This document shows positions 50,200 to 63,754 of a DNA stretch of 64,000 nt, in pieces. Position 1 is the first letter of the stretch. The number at the start of each line of letters is the position of its first letter. This stretch comes from Piscicola geometra (lineage: Eukaryota > Annelida > Clitellata > Hirudinida > Piscicolidae): the NCBI GenBank assembly GCA_943735955.1, contig OX030968.1, positions 6,582,330-6,646,329 of the forward strand, written 5' to 3'. Below the pieces are notes generated by a model. The model was not told the origin of the DNA. It did not search any database and saw nothing but the letters and a program-made list of their open reading frames with translations. A program made the translations under genes and the position numbers.

Positions 50200-51240
50200 T
50201 GTGGGTGGGTGGGTGAGTGTGTTTGCTTTTCTTTCATAATGGCTATCGTTTTTTGGTGTTTTTTCAAATTAGTTTTTTGGGTTCCTATTGTACAGTGTTT
50301 TTATAATCATATTTGAGTTTTTGCTGTTTTTTACTGGAGTTTTTCCATTTATTCATTATTATATATTCAAAGTGTATGTGTTCATAGGACTAAATCTTTT
50401 GAAAACTCATTTCTTAGTCAAATAAATTTATCTAATTCCAACTTACAAGAATATTAGCATGTCTTGGACGGAGAACAAATTAAATGGTCTCTACAGAGAG
50501 AGATCTGCAAGGAAAAATAATGATAGTTTAAAAAATAATTAAAGGATTTTATACCGGTTTATTATGTCTTTTTCAAACAAATAAACTTAAAAATAATTTT
50601 TATAAAAATGTGTTAAAATACACCAAAAGTACCCTGGTTTAATAGAAAGTCGCAGAAGAGAGCAATTATTCAAACAAATAATTTCTTAAGACGCGAATTA
50701 CAAACTGGAGAGTGACTACCCACACGATTCTTATGTCAAATCACCCAAGTCATCGCCTAACTCACGAAAATGTCTTTTTAAGGCTTTCCTTAGTAGGACG
50801 ATCATGTCTATCAAGTCATGACAATCATAAGCTTATAATCAAAATAATATAACAATTGTTTAAGCAAATATATAATTATAGAAATAATAACAACAATTAT
50901 TTAAGCAAATATATAATCATAGAAATAATAACAACAATTATTTAGGCAAATGTATAATCATAGAAATAAAAAAAATAACAATGGCAGTAGGAATGAATTA
51001 GTTACGTATTGTTAGGTTGGAATGGGACATTAAAGTCTAGGCATTCTTGTGGTGAAGAGCTCTGAGTTATTTTGATTTTATTTTTCATAAATTTTATTAT
51101 TATTCCTATTTTAAAAATTTAATTGCGTTAAAATAATAAATTATTGCTAATCAAACCAACGCTCTGATTATTCAGATAATTATAATTGCACCGTCATTTA
51201 TTCTCCTATTCTTCTTTCATTGCTCTAGGAACACTCAAGC
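50200..51240. other. Upstream region of the collagen gene, proximal part
   Basis: AT-rich non-coding DNA. Around 50850-50970 there are three tandem copies of a unit of about 44 bp containing CAATTATTTAAGCAAATATA. An untranslated first exon and the promoter may lie here but cannot be fixed by eye. Confidence 0.5.
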
Positions 51241-52147
<907 letters not shown>

Positions 52148-54371
52148 AGTAATGAATGGCAGCAGAGGTGGCTACAATGCATGCTTGCGTGGTAGGCAGG
52201 TAGGTAGGCAGTCAGACAGCCTTGTGAAAGTGCCATTACAGATTCCATCGTAGGCTGACTGACAGCAACTCACTTGGCGCCTGAGTAGAGTATAGTAGCA
52301 GTAGAATGTAAAGTATATTTTATATCTTTTTATTTTAAAATGTTTCACTTTTTATTATATAGTGTTATTTTTTATTCTATATTATTATATTCTTTATTCT
52401 ATATTATATATATATATTTCTAAAATATCATTTTTAACGGTATTTATCATTACGCCATTCACCCTAAATATTATTTTTTTAAATATTATTATGAGTTTAT
52501 TATTACAGAATCTTTCGGACATCTTACGATTACAGTGTTGTAATTTTTCAAAAATTTTTGACAAAAACAAAATTAAATTTGTTAATGTACCCAAAAATTA
52601 AATGCATAAATTATAAAATTAACGAAAATCTAGTTTTAATAGGAAAAGTTACAATGAGTGGTCTAGTTTTGGTATGTAACATTGTAACAAAGACACTACA
52701 CCGACAACCATAAGCCTTAACCACCAGGGGCGGCGATCTGCTGCAAATCTTGGGGAGGTCTTACTCAGCATAGACGGTGATGCTGAGGGGGTATTGGGCT
52801 ACAAACCATTGAAGTGGACCCCTTCATCACCAAAAAGTGGGGGTTGTGACCCCAGAACCCCCCCCCCCCCAGGATCGTCGTCCATGGTAACCGCTAGCCA
52901 TTTAAAAGTGCTAGTGTTTTGTAATATCTTCAACTTTCCAATACACAAATGAAAAAAATAATATTCAAAAATAATATTTAAAAAGCTTTACAGTTTTTTT
53001 TGTTTTACAGTTTATTACACGTTCATATGCAAGAGATAATACAGCATATGATATCATGCGAGAGAATAAAAGAGTTGGCTGCTCCGATTGACAATAAGCG
53101 TTGGTTGAATTCATGTCAGATATGATCTAAATCATTGAATTCTTGCGGATTTAAAGTACGCCGCTTTTCAAGGGGTTTACAATAAAAGAATAAAATTAAT
53201 AATTAATAAAAATAATTTTTTAAACAACTTGATTAGTCGTTACTAAAGGCTTTTAGACCCTTAATGTTGCTCCCTTAATTTTTAATAAACGATTAAAAAT
53301 AATTCTGCATGGTTATTAGCACTATTCATATTTTTAGGTCTTCAAGTAAACTGAGCATTATTAAACAATTCTAATTGAATTGTTGCATCATAATCACAAC
53401 AACGGCACATTCCAAGGCCTTTTCAACATTAAAGTTGCCGCAAAGAATATGTCGTTGTTTGAAGCTTTGCTACGTTACAAAATAACTATTTGATCGGAAC
53501 AAGAGCCTTTTGAAAAGATAGCCTTCTATATTATAGAATCTATGACAATTCTAATCAAGAAAAGTGTCTTATAACTACAATCTAACTTTGTAATTTGTGT
53601 AGCGTTTAAATTCAAAATCGCTGTTTCAGAATACTTTTCTAATGTGTTTAAACTTATATTTGAGAACTGCAGTGTTAGACATTTTTTAATGAGCTTGAAA
53701 GTGTAAAACCACTACAAATGTGTAGAGCAAAAACAGTTACAACCAACCAAAAAAACCTCCAAAAGGCAATTCTTCAGCTGCACAAAATTGACCACAATCT
53801 TTCTCTATTTTTCGATTTCAACGATCAGCCATTCTAAGCCCTGTAATAATTTAAAAACTATATGATTACAGTACATTTTTAGTTAACCCCGAAAATTGAA
53901 ATTTTTAAGTCATTCGTATTTAATATGGTGATAATTTCTAAATGACAAGCAATATTCTTCACTCATACATTGTAGGCAAGTGTTTTAAACAATGAAAAAT
54001 TAGATTAAGGGCTGCAGTTGAGCTCTAATTAGCCTCTGTACTAACCTACAATTACTTCATTAATGTTGTTTTAGCTATTTTTTAAGTTTCGAAAAGCCGA
54101 ACCTTGAAACGATGCCGATTACATTGCAAAACCTGCAAATAACTTTTGCATTTACAGTTCCTTATCTTTTATCGAATTCTAAACTTTTTAAACAACGATT
54201 GACTAAAATAAAGTAAATGAGAACACTATCAACCCTATTTATTGGTTAACAACACTTTTATAAATAAAAATAAAAAACATTAAATACTTCTTTTTTTCAC
54301 CGTTATCTATCACCAGTGAAAAAGAAAAAAAAGAGAATGAAAGATCTGATATGCGTTTGAGGCCCCATCGG
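52148..54371. other. Intergenic region between collagen and carrier genes
   Basis: AT-rich with no supported gene. A GC-richer island at about 52715-52905 (containing CCACCAGGGGCGGCG and a run of C) stands out and may be a degenerate interspersed element, but no coding sequence or clear terminal repeats were found. Confidence 0.5.
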
Positions 54372-56196
54372 TCACGTAGGGGTCGACGGGCCAGCGAGAA
54401 GACCTCCACCCTCACAATCCTTCGCTCGCCTCTTGAGAAGACACGGAATAGTGGCCAGGAGAAGGGCTGAAAGACACATGCCCGCCCCCGAGATGAAGAA
54501 AGCCCTTTCGTACCCGCCTGACCAGTCGTGTATCCAGCCTAGACGGGTGTGTAAGGGTGCTCGTGAGTGTATGAATGGCGTGTATGATGGCAGTGAGAAC
54601 TTTAAAATTGGAAATGAAATGGTATTAAAGACTCCTTAAATGGTTTGAAAACCCGAGTGTGAGTGAATAATCGGTGCAAAGTTAAACTGGCATGCGCACA
54701 TGGCACCACCCACCCCTTCACCTCCTAGAGGACTTCCAGCCAGTGTAGCTACTCCCTGGAAGAACTGCAGCACCCCCAAGCCTGGAACCGCCTGGTCAAG
54801 CCCAATGATTTCGCCCATGCAGAGCATTGGCAGCACGTAAGTGGAAGAAACGGCGAAGGCAAAAGTGATGACGAGGACCAGGAGGGAGGAGAAAGAGAAG
54901 CTGAATGGAATCAGAAAGACCGAGATTGCTGTGGTGGGGAGGGGATGCGAGTGTTGAAACGACTATCAAGTCAGTACTCTAACGAATAGAAAATAATTTA
55001 AATTGTAGACTATTACACATGTTTCTAGATAATTAAATATTATAAAGTTTTAACATTGGAAACGTAAATCGAAGATATTTAGCATGGAGCTAATACATTT
55101 TAATGATTATAGCAAAAGTTTTATATGACTCTGAAAGTTGTTTTATAGCTATAACGATGGATAGTGGCAATATCGGTTTCAGTGCAGATCTAAATGGAAC
55201 ATATGAATGAAACAAACGTATCAACGAACCACACGTCAGAGCCGAGATGGCAAGAACCAGGTTGGCGCTGATGTCAACTCGGTCGACAAACACTCCAATG
55301 AGCACTTGTCCCAGCGTCCTGGCCAAGCCGATGGCCGACAAGATCCACGTGGCTTCCTCAGGCTGCTTATTGAGCCCTTCGAGTGCCCAGTCGAAGATGT
55401 ATAAGTAAGGAATGCTCACCCAGAGGTAGAGCAGGAAGTTGCCGATGCAGAAGAGAGCAAACAGTGCGTGCTTGCTGAGCAGGGAAACCTGAGGAATACT
55501 GCTCTTGAAGATCGACTTGCAGGTGATCTCTTGAGGCTCTGTGGTGCCTTGTGGCGTCAACAGCTGCTCTGAAGGGGCATCTTCAAGCGGGGGTGCATGC
55601 TGTTCTGCTGCTTGAGGGAAGGGTCTGTAGAGACAGCCGGAGATGGTGGCGTGCATGCAAACCCCCGCCATGATCAGCACCATGCCTCTCCACTCGTACC
55701 ACTTCTTCAGCCATTCCATCAAATGAGGAAAAATAACTGATCCAAGTCCTGAGCCTGTCACTGCGATGCCCGTTGCTTGACCTCTTGTACAATCGTCGAA
55801 CCAATACGTGACCGCTACGTAAGCTGAGATGTACATAGCTACTAAGGCTATACTTGTGAGCACTCCAACCGCAACTAATAACGTCCAATAAGAATTTGAT
55901 ACGGAAGCTAGAACAAGGGATATGCCAATCGTCAAACCTCCGAATATTCCTAACTTTCTGCAGCCAATCCTTGGAATGGCAGTGCAAGCTAGGTGGGATA
56001 GGAGTAACGGAAGGGCGTAGAGAAGGGTTGGCACGTAAGAAGTTTTGCCTCTCGACTCTTTGAATTCTTTAACTAAGTCAGGAAATAGCATTGGAAAAGA
56101 AAATGACCAACCATCGACTATGAAGAAGGAGAGGAAGGATCCAAACAAAACAGCCCAATGTGCCCCATGCCTAACTTTCTTTTTTGTATTTTCCAT
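54372..56196 (-). CDS. Monocarboxylate-transporter-like (SLC16/MFS) carrier, three exons, about 446 aa
   Basis: Exons are 55230-56196, 54722-54928 and 54372-54538. Both introns are phase 1 and the total is 447 codons including TGA. The ATG at 56196 begins MENTKKKVRHGAHWAV. TM1 carries FIVDGWSFSFPMLFPDLVKE, a variant of the SLC16 D-G-x-x-W signature. The TM4-5 region carries TYWFDDCTRGQATGIAVTGS, matching the second family motif (Y-F then R-x-x-A-x-G-x-A). A hydrophilic central loop (about residues 205-235) is followed by the second half-domain, with GQVLIGVFVDRVD and ATLAGSPLGGWIHDWSGGYE, the usual end of TM11. Length and the 12-helix pattern fit the family. SLC16 members carry monocarboxylates, thyroid hormone or aromatic amino acids across the plasma membrane; the substrate here cannot be told from sequence. 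Confidence 0.88.
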
Positions 56197-57589
56197 TAAA
56201 ATTTATAAATATGAAAAAGTTTAAACCTATTTTTGATTGTAAAAATGTTTCATTATTCGTAGCGGTTGACACTGTAAATGTGTAAATCTTGTTTGAAGAG
56301 ACCATTCAAATAAAAGTGTCTGAATATTAATATTGATCTGGAATCTCTTTATGGCTCATGAATATTCATATTTCTTCATTTTAAATCATTTTAAGCTTTG
56401 AAAACACATTAAAAATAGTTTAGGCAAATTAAATCTAGTTGCTCTGGTTAGTAGTCAGCCAAACGTATTTTGAACAAAATATTTTTACACAAATTTTACA
56501 TAATTTAATTTCTTTTATAGTTTAATAATCCAATTGAATTAAAATATTTACAACGATAAATTTGTTCTTTGTTCAAATTAACTAAATAGTCTTTGGTAAG
56601 TAAGCGATAAATACAAAATTAAACGCTGAGTTTTAGCAGAGTTTTTTTTATTTTAATAGCTAAAATTTTTTATTTAATAGAAGATTATTAATTAATAAAT
56701 TTGTAAAGATAATGTGGTACTTAACCCATAAAAGCCAGTCCCATGATCCATACTATGTAAACATTTTACTTCATAATTCCATCTTAGTTTGGGGCCTTAT
56801 TATAAAAACTTAAATGATAACTTAAAATTTCAACTATTTTGATGGTTTTTGTGATGTGTCCAAATATGGGTCATTGGGCTCTTGACTAACTTATTTGTCA
56901 AAACATAACTGCTATCATGGTTCGATTATTTATTAACTGAGAACTTTATTAACTGAGAACATTTATTCATGCTAAATTATATTCATGCTAAAATACATAC
57001 ATATTTACTTAATAAATTCAAATTATGAATAATTTATTTATACTGTTTAAATATCGAGTAATAAATTATAATTTTATAATTACTATATAAACATATTAGG
57101 TAAAATTAGTATTAAAAAGGTCAAAAACAAGGTTTCGTTTGTTTTCTTTGTGTTGATAACAGTAGTGCCTGACAGAATTTTCTGAATAATTAAGCCAAAA
57201 ATTCTAAAGCAATAATTTATCGATTAAATATCAAAATATTTACTTTCCACGAAAAATAAAGCTGCAAGTTGCGTATTCTTCTTAAAAACATTTTCGAAAG
57301 GATGGGCGTATCTTTAGTGATTTAAAAGGAATAAAAATAAAGCAAAAACTTGGAGTTCATTTTGTTTATGCGAACTTTAAACCCCTTCCATATGTTTCCG
57401 AGTTGTTTAATGGCAGCTAACTTCAAAAGTTTAATTCTTCGAAAATCGAAACAGCTGAATTAATGACGGAATAAACGATGAATATTTAATCTTTATATCA
57501 ACCAAAGTAACATCGACAAATAATTTTACGGATTTTTTCTGTTAAAGTTTTGATGAAATCACTCAAAATTTAGTTTTGCCAAAAAGAAA
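56197..57589. other. Divergent intergenic region between carrier and protease genes
   Basis: About 1.4 kb of strongly AT-rich DNA without open frames of note. It separates the minus-strand carrier start from the plus-strand protease start, so it must hold both promoters. No element was recognised. Confidence 0.6.
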
Positions 57590-59821
57590 ATGTCTTTTTT
57601 GAAGTTAATGTTGCTTATTTTGACGTTATCTTGTGGAATGAGATCGGAAAATAGAAACAAAGGTGATTTAAAAAAATAATTTTAATATTGTCTTTATTAC
57701 ATTTTGATCTTTCGCTTTCAAGTATTTATTAATAAATTTTAAATTTAATTTATATATTTATTAATTTCCTTAATTATCAATTTTTTTAGGAAACGACGAA
57801 ATACTGCAGCGGTTCAGGAGAGTGATCGGTGGAAAGCAGGTGGTGAAGGGCGACTGGCCGTGGCTGGTGCATGTGAATGGGAAGCTGCCCATCAAAAGAG
57901 TCCGTTCCAGTTCATCCAATCGCAATTCATCACTATTTCATACTTCACTATCATAAATTACTTATGCATGTAAGGGGTGGCCGAGTGGTTAACTAATCGA
58001 GACTTATAGCCTAGTAGCTTACATTTCTTTGAGAAGAGATGGCACCGGTCAAGAAAAACTACGATGAATATTTCGTAATTCCTTCTCTACAACCTGACTG
58101 ATTATTGCGAAACGTATGAATGTAAAGTAAAATGTGGATTTCGATAAGTATAACTCTCAAATTTTGTTTTATATTCCTTTAACGATTAATTATTTATTAT
58201 CATGATGAAACTAATCAACTTTCATTTCTGAAATATTATTTTCTGCTATTTAAAAAATATCAATTCAAGATTTAGTGCTTGAATTCACATGGATGGAAAT
58301 TTGTGATATTGTAATTCGAATTTATTGAAATTCTCGAAATTTTCCCGACATCATTCCAGTTCCTAGGAATTCCCATCAAGCACTGGAACATCGAGTGCAC
58401 GGGCTCCCTGGTGGGCAGACGGTGGGTTCTCACGGCAGCCCACTGCATCTCCTTCAACAAGTGCTTCATTTGCTTTCTTGGAGTTTTATCGTTCAGAAAA
58501 GTAGTTTTAAACTATAAATCCGTGAAAATAAGTATACATTTTCTAAATATATATCATATATATTATATTTATAAATGTAAAAAAACTATATTATCACTTA
58601 ACTCACAAAGAGACTCTTAAACCATATAATGAGAATACTTTCATTTTTTATAGTGAAAAATAGTTTAGTTCATATCTTCACTTAAACCCATTAAAACCCG
58701 CCAAAATTATAATTTTCCCGGACTTTGCACCCTTAAAACTCTCGCAAAAGGCTTGGTGTTCCCAGGGAACTTGCGCTGACTCCGAAGTACTGGCATGCCA
58801 AGCTGGGCGAAATTCACTCTACTGTGAGTGCTTGCAAAATTGATTAAAGAGCAGAGCTTTCTCTGCTGAAATGGAAGTTTAAAATACATTTTATTTGCTT
58901 TAAAGTATTTACCGCACCGTTATAGAGCCCTGTAGACAGTATTATCATCATCAGCACCATCATCAGCATCATCATCATCATCAGAACACCGTATCTGAGA
59001 TGTTCATGAACACAGTGAACCGAGTGGTGGACGACCTTCTCTTCAAATCGTACTTCATCCACGCGTCCGAAATCTTCGTCCACCCCGACTACGACCCGAG
59101 CAGTCAGTCAATTCTCTTCTTCTACTTCTTCTTCTTCTTCTTCTTCTTCCTCGTCACTTATTGAACCTGTTTAACAGAGATTAACTCAACTCGTAAATAA
59201 CTTAGTAAAATAAAAATGATGAAAGAAAAGTATTAAACAAAAAAAGTATTAAACAAAATTTTATTTAATTAAAGGTTTCAAATGTTTAATTATATTTTAA
59301 ATGTTTAATTATATTTTAAATGTTTAAAATTGGCAGATCCGACTGTGAACGACGTGGCTCTGCTGAAACTCGAGCACGAGTTGGACGCTTCGTACCTCAC
59401 CATAAAAGATGAAGAAGAAGAAGAAGAAGAAGAAAGCTTCTCTGAAAACGACCGAGATGACTTGAATGACGGCGACGACATTTTGGACAGCACCAACTTC
59501 GTCTCACTCATCTACAACACCGGCAACTCGCTCCGGAAGACGCTGAGGCAGGATTACGAATTCGCCAAAAGGATGCTCGGACAGGACGGCAAACAGAAGG
59601 TGGCCTTGGTGAAACTCGCCACGAAGGCAGACGACTTTCTGGAAGACGAAGACGTCAAGTGCATCGCCAAGGGATGGGGCTGCCAAACTAAAGGTCGCAT
59701 TACTGTTTGTACTTTAAAATTCTTATAACTATTCAAATTTACTTTCATAAAATTAGATATTCAAAAAAATGCCACTTAATTATCAAAATTGAGTGCTTAA
59801 CGGCACCATCATTATCATCAC

Positions 59822-59857
<36 letters not shown>

Positions 59858-60335
59858 TATCATCATCATCATCATCACCATCATCAGAAGGACCAAAGAG
59901 TTTGATCGCGAGGGAAAGTGAGCTGGTGCGGGTGAGCATGGACGTGTGTCGCACCTTCTGGACGGACCTCAAGGCCGAAGAGTTCGTGTGTGCCGGTGGC
60001 CTGGACCGACCCAGCGGCGTCTGTCCGGTGAGAGACGCTCGTTTGCTGTAGTCGCTTGCTTTTTGGATGAACAATCGATGAAAATAACACTCTAAAAACC
60101 TCTCAAACACCCCACAAACAAACAGTTAAAATAATCACATCACACCCCTCAAACCCCACCCCCTCCTAAAAAGGGAGACAGCGGGGGGCCTTTGGTGTGC
60201 AGGAGAGGGGACGAATGGGTGCAGGTGGGGGTGGCCTCGTTCACGGACCAGGAAGGCTCGAACACTCCCTCGGTCTTTGCCAGTGTGGCCCACCACCACG
60301 AGTGGATCGTGGCTGTGATGGCTGAGGGCCGGTAG
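57590..60335 (+). CDS. Secreted chymotrypsin-fold serine protease, eight exons, about 377 aa
   Basis: Exons are 57590-57662, 57790-57899, 58360-58460, 58751-58823, 58985-59102, 59337-59693, 59888-60027 and 60174-60335, in agreeing phases and summing to 378 codons. The signal peptide is MSFLKLMLLILTLSCGM. An activation site follows (RFRR before VIGGKQVVKGDWPWLVHV). The catalytic triad is complete: His in VLTAAHC, Asp in NDVALLKL, Ser in GDSGGPLVC. Three things are odd. An insert of about 70 residues, very acidic, follows the catalytic Asp before KCIAKGWG. The S1 residue before the active Ser (PSGVCPGDSGG) is Gly, not the Asp of trypsin. The usual S-W-G is ASFT, without the second Cys of the 191-220 pair. 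Specificity is therefore probably elastase- or chymotrypsin-like. The exon 3 donor (AA|GTGCTT) is weak, and exon 4 could start at 58766 instead. Confidence 0.88.
58935..58984 (+). repeat. (CAT)n patch at a protease splice acceptor
   Basis: CATCATCAG units form the pyrimidine-poor acceptor tract of protease exon 5. Confidence 0.8.
59808..59887 (+). repeat. (CAT)n microsatellite at a protease splice acceptor
   Basis: About 78 bp of CAT/CATCAC repeat runs directly into the AG acceptor of exon 7, as at exon 5. Confidence 0.95.
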
Positions 60336-61130
60336 GGGGAGGGCCAGGGTTGCCTTGTCTTGGGGTCATGGGGGTTGCTTTGGCTTGTTGTGGAGGAGTG
60401 CGGGTGTGATAGATTGGTCGAGTGGTGTGTGAGTGAGAAAAGCGTTTGATGGATGCTTGAAATGGCGAGTAGGGGGTGAGAAAATGATGCATGGATAGTT
60501 TAAATGAGAGGTGAATGGGTGATGGGTTAGATAATGGGTGGATGGTTGAAAGGATGATTGGATGGTTGGTTTAAATAATAAGTGGAAGAAAAAATAGATG
60601 GGTTATTATTTGGATTTTGTATTGATTTGTTCTTAGGTGGATTATTAAGATGAACAGATAGATAAATGGGAGGTTAGAGGTAGATGAGAAGGCTGAAACT
60701 GAAACCAAAATATTGCAGAAAAAATTCATAAAATGATTTTATCTTTTGAACATAATGCATTAGATTACTTGATATTTAAAATATTATATATTTTCTTCCA
60801 TTATATTCAACTTTCCTTCATTTTTCAATTAAAAAATTATCTTCAAACGACTTTTACAAAAAGCATTATTTTGCATTTCAAACACTGATTAAACTCGTCA
60901 CTCGGATCTCGTTGAATTAATGAGGATGATGTCAATTTTTCAGAAATTCACGCTTTGAGGGAAACTTCATCTTCTCGTCGAGTGTTTCCCATATAAAAAA
61001 TGTCTTTGAAGCTCAACATAAAGTCAATGATTCTACATTTTCATTGAAAAGATGCCCAGAGTAACGTTTAAACTTCTTCAAAAAGCCACAATAGATTTTA
61101 AAATCAGCCGAGGTCCTCTCAGGCGTAGAG
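60336..61130. other. Intergenic stretch downstream of the protease
   Basis: Begins with G-rich DNA containing GGATGG-type patches (60480-60560), then AT-rich sequence. No gene is supported. A possible polyadenylation site for the protease was not identified with confidence. Confidence 0.5.
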
Positions 61131-61134
61131 GCTC

Positions 61135-61344
61135 GTGCCACGGCAGACCTCGAGGACTGGCTCAGAAGGACTTGGAGACGGGGAGGACGTTTGCCTTCAA
61201 GTCTCTGGCGTTCTTCACATTGACTGGATGCTTGAAGACTCTCGATTCGCTCTCAGTGCAGGCGACAGACTGGCCGTGTACCTGAAGTATTCCTTGCTCT
61301 CAGGCAGCATTCTTCCAAAAGAGGTGGTCATAGTTGCCAAGTAG
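61135..61344 (+). pseudogene. Possible isolated coding exon or gene fragment
   Basis: A GC-richer island in AT-rich DNA has one frame with protein-like composition, including GDGEDVCLQVSGVLHIDW, FALSAGDRLAVYLKYS and LPKEVVIVAK, then a TAG. The alternation of hydrophobic and polar residues and the AGDRLAVYL segment faintly recall the last strands of C1q/TNF-type jelly rolls, but this is not enough to assign a family. No upstream exons were found, so it may be a last exon, a relic or chance. Confidence 0.25.
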
Positions 61345-61989
61345 GTGGCAGCACTCGTGACTGTAGATTAATGAAATAAAATTCTAGTAATTTAATATTA
61401 TTTTAACTTTCATGTATAAAATTATTAAAATAAAATTAAAATGTAACAAAAATAATATCGTAAAAGTCTAAAAACTGAGACTTTAATGTTCCTTTTATGA
61501 GTTTCAAAGTGTTGAGCTTACTTGGGTGAACGACTTGAAGACCGTGAACTCGATTCTTTCTCGGCCAACCGACAAATGCTGGTTTTCCTATAATTTCAAG
61601 TTTATTATAATCTTTTAATCTTAAAATCTATTTTGTGTTTAAATGTTATAATCTTTAACAATACATTTTTTAAATATTATAATCTTCAAGATTATATTTT
61701 ATTTAAAAAAAAATAATTTTTTTTAGTTTGAAATCTAAAAAAAGTTTAACCTTTTTTTATTTACTTTGGTTAGCAGCTGCCATCTTGGCAGCCGCTTAAA
61801 CCGTTTAATGATTTTGTTAAATAGTTTGTCTTCTTATCTAATAATTTAGTTTTTTTAATTTCAAATAATTATAGTAATTATAAATTATATCTTTTCTTGT
61901 TTTCTGGTTTTAAATTTATCTTGCTCTCGGAATTAAAATCTTCAACCAATAACTGTCTAACGGACTACAATAAAAACTTATTTTAAAAG

Positions 61990-62270
61990 GAAGAAGTGCC
62001 AAGGCCTCAAATTGAGCACTAATGCACAGTTTGCAAAAACCCACTGGCTACCTACTTCACAAGACAGATGAGCTCTGCAGATGAAGGACAGACTGTTAGA
62101 ACGAACCTTCAATACATGACTGTGTTTATGAAGAAGTGCCAGGGCCTCAATTTGAACACCAGTGCACAGCTTGCAAGCACCCACTTGCTACTTACTTCAC
62201 AAGGCAAATGAGCTCTGCAGATGAAGGACAGACTGTCAGAACGAATCTTCTACACATGACTGTTTATGTC
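61990..62270 (+). repeat. Two tandem copies of a block of about 140 bp
   Basis: Copy 1 (about 61990-62130) and copy 2 (about 62131-62270) share AAGAAGTGCCARGGCCTCAA and ATGAGCTCTGCAGATGAAGG, with scattered substitutions (roughly 85-90% alike by eye). The repeat is non-coding as far as I can see. Confidence 0.9.
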
Positions 62271-62518
62271 TATTATGATAATAGTATTATCTATTGAAAA
62301 CTGACGTATTAGACAATTATTACCTTACTTAGATGACCCTTCTTTAAAGATGTCCATATATTTGAAACTCATCACCTCCTTATTTAACTACTTCTATATC
62401 ATTATTTACTTTTCGTACGGATCTGAAGACATATCTGTTTAACAAATTCATTTACCAGCGCTCTTGAATTTGAGGAAAGAGCGCTATAGAAATTGATTTG
62501 ATTGATTGATTGATTGAG
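62270..62518 (+). mobile_element. 5'-truncated non-LTR retrotransposon, 3' end
   Basis: The segment ends with codons for FRTDLKTYLFNKFIYQRS and a TGA, which resembles the C-terminus of reverse transcriptases in CR1/L2/RTE-like LINEs. It is followed by GAGCGCTATAGAAATTGATT and a (TTGA)n tail at 62495-62518. The short untranslated 3' end and microsatellite tail fit such elements. Nothing of the catalytic domain is left. The left boundary is a guess. Confidence 0.45.
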
Positions 62519-63750
62519 GACAGAAGCGATGGAAATTTGTTTGTCGTCTGTCTTGATGACAGTCTTCCCGGGCCTCAGCTTTCATGCCGTGCTGCCCGAA
62601 CTCAAGCTGGAATCACACGAATGTTTTGCTCGCAAAAGCGACGAATGTACCGATTAATTAATTTCAATAATCAACCAAAAAGATTGACGAGACCAACTAA
62701 TCAACCGAATAAAATGGCTCAAAAGTCTTATATTCGGCACCAAAGACAAACACAAATTGAATGCATGGGAATGCTCAGCCAAATGGTTTGCGAAAAAACA
62801 TTTTTTTGCCTTTCAGCACGTTCCTAAAACTAAATAACATTTGAAAAAATAAAAAAAATTGCTTTGTTTGATTTTCGAATAAAATGGCCATAATTGAGGA
62901 ATACTTAAAGAAATAAATTATTAATACAAGAAGAAAAAAAATTAATTATACAATAAAAAAAATGAATAATTAAACATTTTCTCTACGTTTTAATATATTC
63001 AAAAAAATTAAATCGACATGAAATACAGTATCAATTATTAAAAAAACCATAAAAAACATTATTCACAAAACTTTTACAAAATAAAAACAACACTCCAGTG
63101 ACTTATAAAAATAGACGTTATACACTATGAAAAGTGCTCACATATTGTGTACATCAGCGAGTGTACAGTGTAAAGTGTACACTCAATGAAACAGCAGGCG
63201 TCATTTACCCTTGCAAATCTTTAAGCAAAACAGTGGCGTACAACGCGTAACAAATATAAGAAAGTAAATATGTTTTGCTGTAAATTTTAATCATTTGATT
63301 GGGAATATGAATTGATTTTGTTGTGACAAATCAAGGAGAAGTCTAAGTGGTTTGGTGCTTTGATTTTGAAATTGCAAAGTTATAAATGATGAGGCAAAAT
63401 AGTTTCTGATATTTGTATTTCTAGTAATCCGAAAACTAGTTAATAACGTTGTAACAAAATGTTTTTCGTTTGGTAATAACATAAATGCACGAATGTTGAA
63501 ACGAACCGTGACATTAATTAAATTATAAAAATGGAAAAAACTAACAAAAAGAATAAGAGAGTAAACAAAATGGGTTCGGAACGTGTGATATTATTAATTG
63601 TCAAGCAATGGATATATGAAGTGAAAATTAATCTTTTTAAGGGAATTGAATTTATTAAATTGAATTTTAAAATATATTTTTCCAAATCAAAGCTTCAAAA
63701 ATAGTGATAATTAAATGGTTAACAACACTTAAAATTATACTCATTAATTC
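62519..63750. other. Intergenic, nothing recognised
   Basis: A less AT-rich part at 62520-62820 has an open frame of 105 codons without recognisable motifs. The rest is very AT-rich. No gene is supported. Confidence 0.55.
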
Positions 63751-63754
63751 TAGT

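Noticed and set aside
57968..58060. tRNA-like start (GGGGTGGCCGAGTGGTTAA) in a protease intron
   Set aside because: It matches a Ser/Leu tRNA A box, but there is no B box (GGTTCGANTCC) downstream and no cloverleaf. At most it is a tRNA-derived relic.
62510..62827. 105-codon plus-strand frame near the LINE tail
   Set aside because: Composition is mixed and no motif, splice sites or start context support it.
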